Assembly: GCA_034509755.1 (NCBI GenBank)
Contig: CM067543.1
Span: 16,802,954 to 16,866,953, forward strand
Origin: Anisodus tanguticus
Taxonomy: Eukaryota > Streptophyta > Magnoliopsida > Solanales > Solanaceae
Length of the DNA stretch: 64,000 bases
Reading direction: 5' to 3'
The translations under genes and the position numbers were made by a program. Below, one piece after another: positions 11,604 to 22,541 of this stretch (position 1 is its first letter; every line of letters begins with the position of its first letter). The notes under the pieces were generated by a model. It saw nothing but the letters and a program-made list of their open reading frames with translations. It was not told where the DNA came from and searched no databases.

Positions 11604-13882
11604 TGTTATACCTCATATTTTCACGCTCGTATATGTCATAAGTAAATTAACATAAATTTCGGTGAGGCTAAGATCCCATATTTGGATGAAAATAAGTTTA
11701 AACATGTGTTACGAAAATTGTCTAAGAATTCGGTCTTAAAAAAATCAAAGAAAATTAAGTTCGTCGAAACTCGGGGAAGGGCAAGCCGAATTTCAAACAA
11801 AGTTTTTTGGCTCGACTTGGCAGGGATATATATAATTTTATATGAGTAGTTATGGGGTGAATAACCAATCTATGTTCAAGGTCGGGAGTCTTCTTTCCAA
11901 TACAACAAACCGGTTGTTGATATGACGTCGGAGTTGAAAGATATTCGTATTTTCGTTGGACTGTGCAAACTGCCTGGCAAACATCCGAGGGAGCTCATCC
12001 GGCGAGCTCCATAGTGAGATTGTTGATCGATCTGGGCTTCGCCCAGCGAGCTGGAGTGACAAAATTGAGGCGGTGGTGATGACTTAATTAGGTTAAGTTC
12101 GAGTCCTCACTCTGGACATAACATTTTCGACATAGGCAACTTATATACTCTTCCAAACACCCTCTCATGGGTTCTTCATCATGAAAGAATAACTCCATAC
12201 TTGTGTGAAGTGATTTCCATCTCAAGAGATCAAGAACACCTAAATATCCTCTCTAGTTGGCTTGGAAAGATGGAGAGTTCTCTTAAGCTTGAAGAAGAGT
12301 TGGTTATGAAGAACATCTAGACTGATTTGAGGTAAGATTTTTCTATTTTTGTATGAGCTCTAGTTTATCCTAGATTAGTTTGATTCATTATGGAATATAG
12401 CTTGTATGATCTGGATTGAACTTCTCTATTGAAATATTACTTTTGTTGGGCTGTTTTGTTGAAACTTTGAGTTGATACAAGTAGTTAAATCTTGTTAGTT
12501 GGGTTGAGAAATCATGTAGTAGAGTTGGTGGTTGTTGTTGTTATGTTGTTGTCCTTGTTGAAGAAGAGAAGTTATGGCATTCAAATACTCTTGAAGAGAT
12601 TGTTGAGAGATATGCACATAAGGTGTTTGACATAATGTCAAAGTTAAAGTTCTCCTTATTTATTGATCCGAAATTGATCAGAATTATTCATTTAATGTAG
12701 ACTATCATTCGTAGAATGTTCGGGAGCTCGTCAACTATAGACATAAGGTATGTAAGCCTTATTCTTTTCTCTTTGGCACGATCGATTTGATGACGCCAAT
12801 TATGAAACATTCCCTAATAAAGGCTCCATTCTTAGTTGTTAAAATGATAATTGTGTTCTATGTTGTTGATTGATCATCGTACATGTCTATTCCTCATTAG
12901 GAGTTCTTTCTATATTCAATCATAACAATTCATTGTTGATGAAATAAGGTTTCTTGAGAATATCTCAAATGAGCTAAAACTAGTATGTCTTATCATTCTA
13001 AATGGCTCATATGGAAAAAGGGAACTTGTATATAATCCTCATAAGGATAGTCGGAGATGTAACGACCTCACATCATTATAGAGTATTTCTATAGTCCTTA
13101 ACGAGTCTTTATGTATACATATTATATATCTATATTTCCCACAGAGGCCTATGGCGTTATATACGCAACACATATATATATATATGTCATTGATGATATT
13201 TCCCTCAGAGGCCTATGACGTTATATACGCAGCTTATACATACACGACATTGATGATATTGCCCTCATAGGCCTACGACATTATATACACGATTATTATA
13301 CACATCTGTACAGTTTGATACATTGTGCCATTATGAGCTCCTGGTGTTATTTCTCACTTCCTTAATTATTGTTGGATTATTTACAGTTTCAGTCTTACAC
13401 ATTTAGTACATATTTCGTACTGATAACTTTTTTATTAGGGGACACTGCATTTTATGTTGCATGTGCAGATAAATGATTTAATGAGTCTCCTCAGTAGGAT
13501 TACCATTCAGCATTGGGTTGGAGCACTCCCCTTTCTTTCGGAGTTGCAGTTTAGTTTGGGTATGTATTTATATATACTTATTATCGGTACGGCGGGGCCC
13601 TGCCCAACTTGGTTATTGTTATATGACTCTTAGAAGCTTGTATACTAGTGGGTTATGTATTGCCATTCTATATGGTCCAGTCGGCCTTATGATGTACGTA
13701 CACATGGTGGTTTACTGTCATTTGTTTATGTTGTGAAATTCAGTTTCTCTTATGATTGTCATTCTGAGGCCTTGTCGGCCCAGACAGTTATATGTTCACG
13801 CTATGATATACAGGTGGAACGCTCGGGTCATTCAAGCACCGGGAGTTGGCCACCCCCTCCCCCCCAAAGCTGGGTTATGACA
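11604..13882 (+). mobile_element. Solo gypsy LTR with 5-bp target duplication
   Basis: The 2279-bp block begins TGTTATACCTC and ends GGGTTATGACA. It is flanked on both sides by ATCGG (11,599-11,603 and 13,883-13,887). No PPT or internal region is attached. Its last 150 bases (GCACCGGGAGTTGGCCACC and a C-run before GGGTTATGACA) resemble the LTR ends of G3 (GGGCACCGGGTGCCAGCC at 34,321). It is thus a related family left behind after LTR-LTR recombination. It also contains a 60-64-bp tandem repeat. Confidence 0.85.
13140..13310 (+). repeat. 60-64-bp tandem repeat in solo LTR (about 3 copies)
   Basis: The units start at 13,140, 13,204 and 13,264. Each opens CTCAGAGGCCTATGACGTTATATACGC-like (key core AGGCCTA-GACGTTATATACGC) followed by an AT-rich spacer and CATTGATGATAT. 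Confidence 0.85.
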
Positions 13883-15175
13883 ATCGGTATCGATGACATG
13901 TTATGGGTACTTATGCTTTTAATTAAATAGTGAATGTCATACTTTGAGCACTACCTGATAGTATAGTACGATCCATTAGATTCGTAATTGGGGTATGAAG
14001 CCCGTACTTTCCGTGATATTATTATATGTTTGTGTGATATGTGACTGTGTCCCCATCATCCCTTTACACTTGTTTAAAAAGTGGAAAAGATGCTAAAGAT
14101 CAAGTCTTTATTGGACAATTGACTACAATTAGAACCTTTATTGCATATACTTGCTTCTTATTGTTGTGCATGTCATATTCATGCTTCATAATATATGAAC
14201 ATGTGTCGCAATACACGAGTATAATATATGTGTGGTTAGAAATAGGTATTGTATGACCCTGCTATGTGGTTATACATAGGTATTGTGTAATATTGAGAGG
14301 TATATGGTCCTCGCGAGTCCCCATGGGTCAGGACTCATTCATGTTGGAACTTGTGCATACCGGTGATGAGAACCAAAGGCCTTGCATTACATAGCATCTA
14401 CATCTCATATAATTAATTCATTCCTTCCTTGTTACTTGATTTTCCTAAACTATGTAATTGTCCATCTTTCATGCTACTTGACTATTTTAGATGTTCCTGA
14501 ACAGTTAGAGCGTCTTACATTTAGGCTTAAATCTTTGATTGATTATACTCTATTCATATGGCTTGTGAATACCTTATAAGACTTGAGGAACTAAATGTTA
14601 TAACCTACGCTTGTTCTCAATTGTTTGAATGGATTTGGAGAATGTATTATTGTGGTGAACTAATTGCAGTTAGTGTGGAAGTAGTAATCGGTAGGACAAT
14701 CCTCATCTCCATTTAAGATAGGGTCGGTCAACGATGCTGCTGAGTACCCATTGTTTTGTACTCACGCTACACTTACTACCTTTTTGTGTGCAATATCTAT
14801 TCCTAGTTCTAGTAGATTTCATGACTAGCCAGCCTTGGGGAGCTATTTCAAAGGATTCGGGATGAGCTACATGACAGATCCATGGCACCAGATTCTTCTT
14901 CCTTATTCCTTAATTTTGTCTTCTCATTTCTAGACAAGTATGTATTTAGGGATGTACTCCCAACATGTATTCCCTAGTTAGAGTGACACTTGTCTTGGGA
15001 GTTTGTAGTATTTTTGCATTATTTATATTATGAGACTTTTTAAGACTTAAATTGATTTACTTGACAAATTCCGCACTTTATTTCTCTATTTAATTTGAGT
15101 TAAGTGATTGTGGTTGACTTATTGATCCTTGGGGTTAGTACCATTACGATTCTGTGATTTTGGGTCGTGACAAAT

Positions 15176-15500
15176 TTGTATCAGAGCTTTAGGTTCACCG
15201 GTCTCACGAGTACAAGAGCAATGACTTGTAGAGTCTTGCGAATCGGTACGGAGACATCTGTACTTATCTTTGAGAGGATGTGGGACACTTAGGAAAATTC
15301 CATTCTTTCATTCCTTATCGTGTGTAAATGGTTTAGTTTTATGGTTCGAGTAGGCAAGGGAAACTTTCAGAGGCTGAAGATCGCTATTTACTACTATCTC
15401 TATGTTCAAGTTGGAGGATTGAATAATATACCAACAAAGGGGGGGGCGGTTGGACCTCATAATAACCCGAAAGACCAACTTTGTGAAAGCCCACCTTGAA
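15176..15500 (+). other. PBS and truncated gypsy leader
   Basis: TTGTATCAGAGC (15,176-15,187) is an initiator-Met PBS with one changed base. The next 150 bases match the leader after the G1 PBS (7,978) and G4 PBS (47,461). The gag frame expected next is missing; the leader ends near 15,500 with a G-run (GGGGGGGCGG at 15,440). The 15,500-15,721 stretch shows nothing recognisable. Confidence 0.65.
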
Positions 15501-15721
15501 GACAAAACTTATTAATGTAGCAAAAATTACACTACATAACTAAATAAGACCCTATATTTTGTTTCTTATTTACCAAACATAGAAAGATTTTACCATATGT
15601 AGCAGATTTAGAGAACAAAAGAGTGTTTGTGGCAACTTCCTTTATATTGTGCTTTCTATGCTCTATTCTTCCTCTTATCTTCTAAGGCTCTTCCTAGATC
15701 AGCTTTAGTAGGCTTTCATTC

Positions 15722-15883
15722 TGATAGAGAATACGTATAGATTCTCTATATATTCTGTAATTATTATTTTGGTGTAAATATGTAAAGTAGATATTCTCAT
15801 ACAATTAGGATTACAATTGTAAACACCTACATATATTGCATTAATGAGAAGACTCCAAACAAGTCGAATTACACAATTCTACA
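15722..15883 (+). repeat. C1 5' LTR (162 bp)
   Basis: It starts TGATAGAGAATACG and ends AATTCTACA. It is followed immediately by the PBS TGGTATCAGAAGC at 15,884-15,896 (one extra A relative to the usual TGGTATCAGAGC). The sequence repeats at 19,078. Confidence 0.9.
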
Positions 15884-15959
15884 TGGTATCAGAAGCCAAA
15901 CCATAATACTCTCCCTTTTCCTTCAAAAACGTCCTATATGCTCCTAACATCATTTAAAA

Positions 15960-17060
15960 CTTAATCTTTGTTAGGAAATTTTCTAGTGACAATTCTGTAA
16001 CTATTGAGTTGGACTCTTTTGGTTTTTCTGTGAAGGACCTATGTATTGGGACAACTCTTACTAGATGCAATAGTGTGGGGAGCCTATATCCTTTCTCATC
16101 CAATTTCGCTGCAAGTGTCAATCCACATACCTCTCTAGCTGCAATCTCTCCATCAACTTGGCATAGTAGACTTGGGCACCCGGGAGTACCAATTTTTATC
16201 TTTCTTAGAAGTCAAAATTTGATTCAATGTAATAAAGGGAAATTCACCCAAAATTGCTATTCTTGTCTTTTAGGGAAGCATGCTAGACTTTTTTACGTCG
16301 TCTTTCAGTGTTACTTTTTCTTCATTTGATATCATTCATGCAGATTTGTGGACATTTCCCATTACTAGCAAACTGGATCATAAGTATTATTTGGTGCTAT
16401 AAGATAATTTCTCTCATTTTCTTTGGGTTTATCCGCTCAAATATAAGTCTCAAGTTTACTTCATTTTTCTTAAATTTCGAGCATATGTTAAAACACAATT
16501 TGAGAAGGACATCAAATCATTTCAATGTGACAATGGTCGTGAGTTTGACAATTCCTCATTTCATCAATTTTGTGCGGACAATGGCATGGTGTTTTGATGC
16601 TCTTGCCCCCATACCTCAACTCAAAATGGTAAAAATGAAACAATCCTCCGCACCATTAACAATATGATTTGTACCATACTATTTCACGCTTCTTTTCCCC
16701 TCCCTTTTGGGTCTACGCGTTACACATGGTAGAATAAAAAAGGCAGCCCGGTGTACTAAGATTCTGCTATGCACGGGGTCCGGGGAAGGGCATACATTCT
16801 TAATATATTACCTACACGTACCCTTCAAAATAAAACACCTACCAAAATTCTATTCCGTCGGATCCCTTCCTATGGTTACCTTCGGGTTTTAGTTGTCTAT
16901 GCTACCCTATTTTCACCTCCACTGCTCCTCACAAATTAGCACCTAGGACTACCCCTTGCATTTTCTTGGGTTTCCCATCGAATCATAGGGGGTACTTATG
17001 CTATAATATGTCCACAAATAAAATCATAGTCTCTCGCCATGTCACGTTTCATGAGAACAT
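15960..17060 (+). pseudogene. C1 pre-integrase and integrase remnant
   Basis: The open part 16,009-16,329 holds the GAG-pre-integrase domain, with WHSRLGHPG and CYSCLLGKHARL (His and Cys zinc ligands present). The integrase core follows in broken frames: IIHADLW (first Asp, about 16,335), QCDNGREF (second Asp, about 16,525) and TQNGKNET (Glu, about 16,620). So all three catalytic residues are still readable although stops and frame changes separate them. A SINE fragment at 16,732 breaks the region after FWVYALHMV. The copia-typical block NHRGY...NKIIVSRHV lies at 16,980-17,040. This enzyme would have inserted the cDNA into the genome. Non-functional. Confidence 0.8.
16732..16789 (+). mobile_element. 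SINE fragment (Au-type like)
   Basis: The insert contains GGCAGCCCGGTGTACTAAG, GCACGGGGTCCGGGGAAGG. This phrase is very common in plant genomes as part of a tRNA-derived SINE. It sits between CATGGTA and GCATACATTC, which join up in the copia integrase frame (ALHMV...YILNILP), so its borders can be seen from the host element. It is truncated: no poly tail is present. Confidence 0.5.
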
Positions 17061-17116
17061 TTTCCCTTTGCAAACGTACGAAAATTTCAAGTCACTGACT
17101 ATGGCTTCCTTGACGA

Positions 17117-17464
17117 TTGGGCACTTCCCCTGTCATTAGAAATGTAATCCATAGAGCATGTACTCCGGTTCAATGCCCACTGCCCCCGTCATCTTCCCCG
17201 ACACTGCCCCACAACCCATCGACCACGCCGCTGATCCCGTCGACCACCCCCCTGCCCACTGTTCCCGTCACTGCCTCACTGCCCGACTTCACCATCAACA
17301 ACCCCACTGCATCACTGCCCACATTAACCATCGACAACCCCATTGCCCTAGTCGACCACCCCTGCCCCCGACTGCCCTCCATCCCCCGAGCCCACATCAG
17401 CCTTAGCCCATCCCAAACCTACCAAATCTCACCCAAACAGTTCCCATTCCTATGTACCACATAG
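17117..17464 (+). pseudogene. C1 Pro/Thr-rich integrase-RT linker
   Basis: This reads as a low-complexity segment rich in Pro, Thr and Ser (TTPLIPSTTPLPTVPVTA), encoded by repeated C-rich units such as CCATCAACAACCCCACTGC. It lies exactly between the integrase tail and the RT start, where copia polyproteins have a variable linker; C2 has a Gly/Pro-type linker at the same place (24,080-24,330). No enzymatic role is expected. The same bases open in all three forward frames because of base composition, so only the polyprotein position supports it. Confidence 0.5.
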
Positions 17465-17479
17465 AAACCCATGCCCAAC

Positions 17480-19077
17480 ACGGAATTTTCAAATCGAAAG
17501 TCCACTTTAACCTATCCACTCAAGCTATCTCACCTATACCTAAGAACCCAAAATTAGCCAAGCTTGAACCAAATTGGAATGCGGCCATGCGTGATGAATT
17601 TGATGCGCTTATTGCATAGTACACTTGGGATCTTGTCCCGAAACCAGAGGGGGTCAATGTGATTTATTGTATGTGGCTATATCGTCAAAAATTCAGGGAT
17701 AGTGGTGAGCTTGAACGCCATAAGGCGAGACTTGTGGAAAATGGCATGGGGAAACATGAGGGAGTTGATTGTGGTGAGACCTTCAGTCCAATGGTTAAAC
17801 CAGCCACCATTCGTATTGTTTTGAGCATTGCTATAGGAATGAACTGGCCGATTCATCAACTTGATGTGAAAAATGTGTTCTTACATGGGGATTTTAAAAA
17901 AACTATCTATATGAATCAATCATCTGGCTTTGTGTATCCTTCGGCTCCTCAATATGTCTGTCGTCTTCGAAAGTCATTATATGGCTTGAAACAAGCCCCC
18001 CGGGCTTGGTATGAGCATTTTTCCACTTAAATCATGCAGATCGGGTTCGTATGAAGAAAAAGTGATAATTTACTTTTTATCTTTCATCGAGATAATGACA
18101 TTGCATACCTTTTGCTCTATGTGGATGACATTGTCCTGACTGCCTCCTCTGAGGTGCTGAAAAATGAGATCATTACCTTCTCAAATCCGAATTTTCCATG
18201 ACAGACTTGGGTAAGTTGAGTTATTTCTTGAGGATTTTCGTGACCAGATCCGAGAATGCAATGTTCATGTGTCAGCGTAATTATGCCGAAGAGGTTTTTA
18301 CAGGGCTAAAATGGAAAACTGCAAGATCATGCCTACTCCAGTTGACTCGAAGTCGAAGCTTAGCGCCAATGATGGGGATTCGATGCTTGATCCTTCTCTT
18401 TATAGGAGTCTCGCTGGTGCACTTCAGTATCTTACCTTCACTAGGCCCGATATTGCCTATGTTGTTCAATAGGTGTGCTTGTTCATGCATGCTCCTAGGG
18501 AGCCTCATTTTACTGCGCTTAAACGTATCATTCGGCACGTTAAGGATACTCTTGACTACGGATTACTTATTTATCCATCTGCACCGACCAGGCTGATATC
18601 ATATACGGACGCCGATTGGGGCGGCTGTCCCGACACATGTCGATCTACTTCCAGTTATTGTGTATTTTTGGTGATAACCTCATATCATGGTCTGCAAAAC
18701 GGCAAGATACGTTTTTCCGTTCGAGTGCAGAAGCAGAATATAAAGGCGTTGCGAATGTTGTTACCGAAATTTGCAGGATCTGAAACCTCCTTCTAGAGCT
18801 TCATTGTCCCTTACGTAAGGCATCTATTGTCTACTGTGATAACGTATCTGCTTTCTACATGTCTCATAACCCGGTTCAACATCAGCGAACTAAACATATT
18901 GAGATGAATATTCATTTTATTCGTGAGAATGTTGTCATGGGTCATGTTCGGGTGCTGCATGTTCCTTCTTCCTACCAGTACGCGAATATATTTACTAAGG
19001 GACTTCCTCGGCAACTATTCCTTGACTTCAGATCCAATTTGAGCGTCCGGCCTCCTCCCGCTCCGACTGAGGGGGTG
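17480..19077 (+). pseudogene. C1 reverse transcriptase / RNase H remnant
   Basis: RT begins near GIFKSKVHFNL (17,480), continues as WNAAMRDEFDALI, then HKARLV and GVDCGETFSPMVKP in the open segment 17,659-18,030. DVKNVFLHG carries the first catalytic Asp, and LLLYVDDIVL at about 18,110 has the YVDD centre intact. A frame change near 18,195 moves to MTDLGKLSYFL. RNase H reads [12 protein letters not shown] (Asp) in 18,473-18,796 and continues as NPVQHQRTKHIEM and ADIFTKGL-like in 18,859-19,080. The SSAEAEY block is destroyed. The end overlaps the polypurine tract GACTGAGGGGGTG. Full copia RT-RH is about 500 residues; all landmarks are here, but in at least three frames. Confidence 0.85.
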
Positions 19078-19228
19078 TGATAGAGAATACGTATAGATTC
19101 TCCATATATTCTATAATTATTATTTTGGTGTAATTATGTAAAGTAGATATTCTCATATATATATATATATATATATATATTGCATTAATAAAAAAAATTC
19201 CAAAGAAGGAGAATTACATAATTCTACA
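19078..19228 (+). repeat. C1 3' LTR
   Basis: It starts TGATAGAGAATACG directly after GAGGGGGTG and ends ATTCTACA. It differs from the 5' LTR mainly by an (AT)n run at 19,156-19,180. Confidence 0.9.
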
Positions 19229-19566
19229 AAATGGTTCTGCAATTCTTTGATAGAAATCTCACCAAATTTGTTTAATCAAGCTGAAATTTCATAACTTCAT
19301 ACACTTGCTTTCAATAAGATTCTCAAACACCCATTGTATTTTGAAACCAAAATTTTGATGGATTCCATATCTGAAAACCTAGTTCGTATTCTTCAAGCTC
19401 GGAAACTCTGCTTCAAAATTTTCAATTCAATCTCACCCAATCATCCACAAAATTGAATGCAATTTGTATGTAAGTTGTATGATCTTGGATGAAGCATTAC
19501 ATGCAAACTGTAACTAACCACATGTTTGAAAAATATAATTTTAATATAATTTTTATGCACACTTTA
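19229..19566. other. AT-rich DNA, no gene seen
   Basis: This is C/T- and A-rich sequence with no frame over 50 codons and no recognised motif. Confidence 0.5.
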
Positions 19567-19575
19567 TTAGAAATT

Positions 19576-20154
19576 AGGAAAGGTGCAAATATATCATATA
19601 ACTTTGCGATATAAAACATATATATCCCTCATTAAAAAAATGGTACATATATACCCTGTCATAACATAAGTAGTGCAAATATATTCTTTTCGTTGACAGT
19701 TTTTTTTTAAAATCATTTAGATTATTTTTTAATTAAAAATACCACGCGGATTTTAAAAAATAAGTATACCTATTTTTTTAGTAGACTTATTTTTTTAAAG
19801 CCACGTGATAATTTTTTTCTGGTGGGTCGGATCTGGTCCGTTTAAAAAAAATATCTCTGTGGCTTAAAAAAATAAGTCTACCAATTTTTTTAAACGAACC
19901 AGGCCCAACCCATCAGAAAAGAAAATTACCACATGACTTTAGAAAAATAAGTCTACTCAAAAAACAATTTTAAGCATACATGATATTTTTTTAATTAAGA
20001 AGTAAGTTAAATGATTTCATAACAATATTTGGTCAGCAAAAGGTTATTTTTGCACCATTTGTGTAATTGCATGGGTATATATGCACCATTTTTTTTAACG
20101 GGTGTATATGTGCTCTATATTGCAAAGTTGAGGGGTATATTTACACCTTTTCCC
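19576..20154. mobile_element. Mutator-type foldback MITE (579 bp)
   Basis: The ends are AGGAAAGGTGCAAATATA and, reverse-complemented, GGGAAAAGGTGTAAATATA. The inverted similarity runs almost to the centre (about 19,860), so single strands could fold into a hairpin of about 280 bp per arm. A perfect 9-bp duplication TTAGAAATT flanks it (19,567-19,575 and 20,155-20,163); 9 bp is typical of Mutator-like transposase. It has no coding capacity, so it is non-autonomous. Confidence 0.9.
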
Positions 20155-20163
20155 TTAGAAATT

Positions 20164-20430
20164 TATACATAGTTTATCAGATTTTATACAATTTATATGT
20201 ACTTTGTTAGAATTATTACAATGTACGTATAATTTATACATATTTTATATGTATTTGTTCAGAAACCTAACATGAACTCTATACAAAATTTATACAGCTT
20301 CCAGACATGAATCTTTTACAAAAAACGTACATGAATTTTATAAAAAATCTATACAGAAACCTTATATGAATTTTATACAGAATTTATTCAGTTATATACT
20401 TATTACATGCAGAATTTATACAAATATATA
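20164..20430. repeat. AT-rich degenerate short repeat
   Basis: Phrases such as TTTATACAG, AATTTATACA and AAACCTTACATGAA-like recur about every 20-40 bases. It looks like an eroded satellite-like tract. Confidence 0.5.
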
Positions 20431-20569
20431 TTTCTAGTGTATGAACGTTGTATATCACGGCCCACTGAACTTCAAGCAATCTAACTTTGGGAGAGAGAGC
20501 ATCTTCCTCCACCCAAAAGCAATCAATATTGTCCTTCTTCTTCGTCGTCTTCTTATCTTCCCACCTGCA

Positions 20570-20700
20570 ATGGATTTCGCAGCTGCCTGTTCATATCCTC
20601 TTTTACTAATGTAGAAAACTCAGACCCATCTTCTCCAGATCTGGTGGATCATATTTCTCGAATTCTCACCAACCACAAAATGGCGAGGCTTATCGGTAAA
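20570..20700 (+). pseudogene. Possible host exon remnant, unidentified
   Basis: After a C/T-rich stretch and an ATG (20,571), a frame without stops from about 20,490 reads CLFISSFTNVENSDPSS then PDLVDHISRILTNHK. This composition (Ser/Phe-rich start, then DLVDHISRIL) recalls the N-terminal end of organelle-targeted helical-repeat proteins such as PPR proteins. No repeats follow, the ATG is in a different frame and the reading stops making sense after base 20,700. It is a guess from composition, not a recognised gene. Confidence 0.2.
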
Positions 20701-21163
20701 TATGGGTCTAATTTCGTATATATAGGAATTTTCCCCTTTAATTTATTTGTAGTCAAATTTGTATTTGTTAGTTTTAAGTTCATTCTTTGTCTTAGATTAG
20801 TCAGTCGATCGACCTTTTTTTTTTAATCAAAACCACAAGTAGCATTGCTTATGGTATTTTATTCCATAATCTCAAAATATTTCCACAAGAATGTAGTGGA
20901 AAAGAAAGAAAACAAATAAAGAGACCTACTCTAGAAAGCAAAAAATCTAGCTATATAAACCTTGTATCAGAAAGCTAATGAAAACAACCTAGAACTAAAT
21001 GCAGAAACTATCATCTGGTTTGGATTGATTTTTCTAGAAAGGCAGCCGATCGACTTGTAATAGATTTTTCTAGAAAGGCGATCATCATTTTGTGAATACA
21101 TTTCTCCTAGGTAATTTTCCCTTTATTCTTCGACTCTTTTCCTTTGGTGATATCGATTGGATC
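20701..21163. other. Intergenic DNA, no gene seen
   Basis: This is AT-rich. A 20-base phrase GATTTTTCTAGAAAGGC occurs twice (21,028 and 21,064). Nothing else is recognised. Confidence 0.5.
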
Positions 21164-21448
21164 TGGTTAAATATACATAATATACCATTATATACACTTA
21201 AGGTATATCACGGTTTTGGTCCAAAATCAGTTCGTGTATTATCTTAATTTATGTATATTGTTTTAGTGTAATAATTAGTTTTGTACACATACTTTAATAC
21301 TTATATTATCATAATTGTATAGTTAGTATCCAAATAGAATAAGGTTTTAGAAGTAGAATAGGAATAGGATTCTCCTATTATGAAAATATGTAAATTGTAT
21401 ATATACTCATTCAATTAATGAAAATAATCAAGGGGATTATTTATTTCA
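21164..21448 (+). repeat. C2 5' LTR and PBS
   Basis: It starts TGGTTAAATATACAT and ends ATTTATTTCA. The PBS TGGTATCAAGAGTC follows at 21,449-21,462. It contains ACTTAAGGTATATCACGG, which is also in the 3' LTR at 25,981. Confidence 0.85.
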
Positions 21449-21611
21449 TGGTATCAAGAGTCTAGGTTAATATTTTCTCCCACTTTCTCCCTACTATTTC
21501 CATCCAACCACCAAATCCGAGCCCTTTTCCTTGGTTTCCGTGCCCGGAAATTATTTTTCTCTTTCCCATTTTTTTCTCCTCAATCCCTACGTCACGTCTT
21601 GCGTTGCTATT

Positions 21612-22541
21612 ATGGCTAGGAACATGTTTCACCCCGCCCTTACTATTTCTAATATCAAGAATCACATCCCTATCATTCTTGAAATAGAAAATGTCCAATA
21701 CGCGATGTGGGCCGAACTGTTCAAAATAAATGCACGCTCACATCAAATTCTCCATCATATTATCCCCGCGGCTCCTACAGATACGGAGGTGCCCAAACCA
21801 GAGGATGATCCTACGCTATGGACGACCTTTGATGTTACTGTTCTTCAGTGGATTTACTCCACTATTTCTAGCGACCTCTTGCAAACGATTATCGAACCCG
21901 ACGCTACGACGATGGAGGCATGGAATAGAGTACGTGATATATTCCAAGATAATCAGAATTCTCGTGATGTTACCCTTGAGTAGAAATTTTCCCACATCTA
22001 TATGGAAAATTTCCCAAACGTTTCAGCATATTGCAAAAGGTTAAAGGAATTGGCGGACCAACTCCGCAACGTTGGAGCGCCTATTTCGAATGATCGTTTG
22101 GTCCTACAAATAGTTGCAGGCCTTTCAAAGGCATATAGTGGTGTTGGAACGCTTCTTCGTCAGAGCAGCCCTCTTCCGCAATTTTATCAGGCTCGTTCTA
22201 TGCTTAACCTCGAAGAAGCCGACTTGGCCAAAAAGGCGGCTACCGGTGCTAGTCCCGTAGTCATGATGACGTCCTCTACAAAACCTCCGGGTGGGGTTGA
22301 TAATTCCGGCCAAAACCATACTCATGGTGGCAACAAAACTAGTCGGAAAAATAATGCCAAAAATTACGGGGGCAAACACGGTGGTTCCGAAGATGGTCAC
22401 GGTGGCGGTAGGTCTCGAAATACCGGCAGTGGGCCACAAACCAACTGGTCCCAGCCTTGGGCCCCCTGGCCGTGGGCCTGGGCCAGTGGGCAGTGGCCCA
22501 ACAATCTCTACGGCTCAGTAGTTTCGCATTTTGGCCACTAG
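21612..22541 (+). pseudogene. C2 gag (UBN2/Retrotran_gag type)
   Basis: A single frame runs from the likely start MARNMFHP (21,612) through ITSNIKNHIPI-like, MWAELFKINARSH and AWNRVRDIFQDN, then a TAG at 21,981, then MENFPNVSAYCKRLKELADQ and the C-terminal Gly/Asn/Pro/Trp-rich tail. This is the capsid-like gag of copia elements, and the length (about 310 codons) fits. The TAG stands where homologues have Gln (LEQKF), so a CAG to TAG change explains it. The tail has no CCHC zinc knuckle, replaced by GGKHGGSEDGHGGG and WPW-rich sequence. A second TAG is at 22,539. An earlier in-frame ATG at 21,531 exists but lies in the leader. The frame continues directly into protease. Confidence 0.85.

Larger units (their letters stand above)
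9587..15172 (+). repeat. Long gypsy LTR interrupted by a solo LTR
   Basis: It starts TGTAACAATCC after the G1 polypurine tract and ends GTCGTGACA before a PBS. Removing the inserted solo LTR (11,604-13,882) and one target copy leaves about 3.3 kb. The 10,430-10,520 section matches the LTR start at 52,323-52,740 (GGTCAACATCGGGTCAAGAC), and the 11,550/13,888 section matches 46,255 onward, so it belongs to the G4 LTR family. It holds an A-tract of about 15 at 10,798. Because both a polypurine tract (upstream) and a PBS (downstream) touch it, it appears to be shared by two head-to-tail elements. Confidence 0.6.
15722..19228 (+). mobile_element. Copia element C1, gag and protease deleted
   Basis: Near-identical short LTRs (15,722-15,883 and 19,078-19,228) enclose 3.2 kb. 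The order pre-integrase knuckle, integrase, Pro/Thr-rich linker, RT, RNase H is the copia order. Gag and protease are missing between the PBS (15,884) and about 15,960. A clear 5-bp target duplication is not seen: CATTC lies left and AAATG right. A 58-bp SINE fragment interrupts the integrase. Confidence 0.85.

Noticed and set aside
13140..13310. CRISPR-like repeat-spacer pattern
   Set aside because: Repeats are few, imperfect and part of a plant LTR; spacers are AT-rich and similar to each other.
13518..13930. Two overlapping plus-strand frames of 72 and 91 codons
   Set aside because: They lie in the solo LTR, have membrane-like composition by chance and no start context or homologue known to me.
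17170..17406. Overlapping Pro/His-rich and Gly/Val-rich frames on both strands
   Set aside because: C-rich low-complexity linker of C1 leaves all frames open; only the polyprotein position counts.
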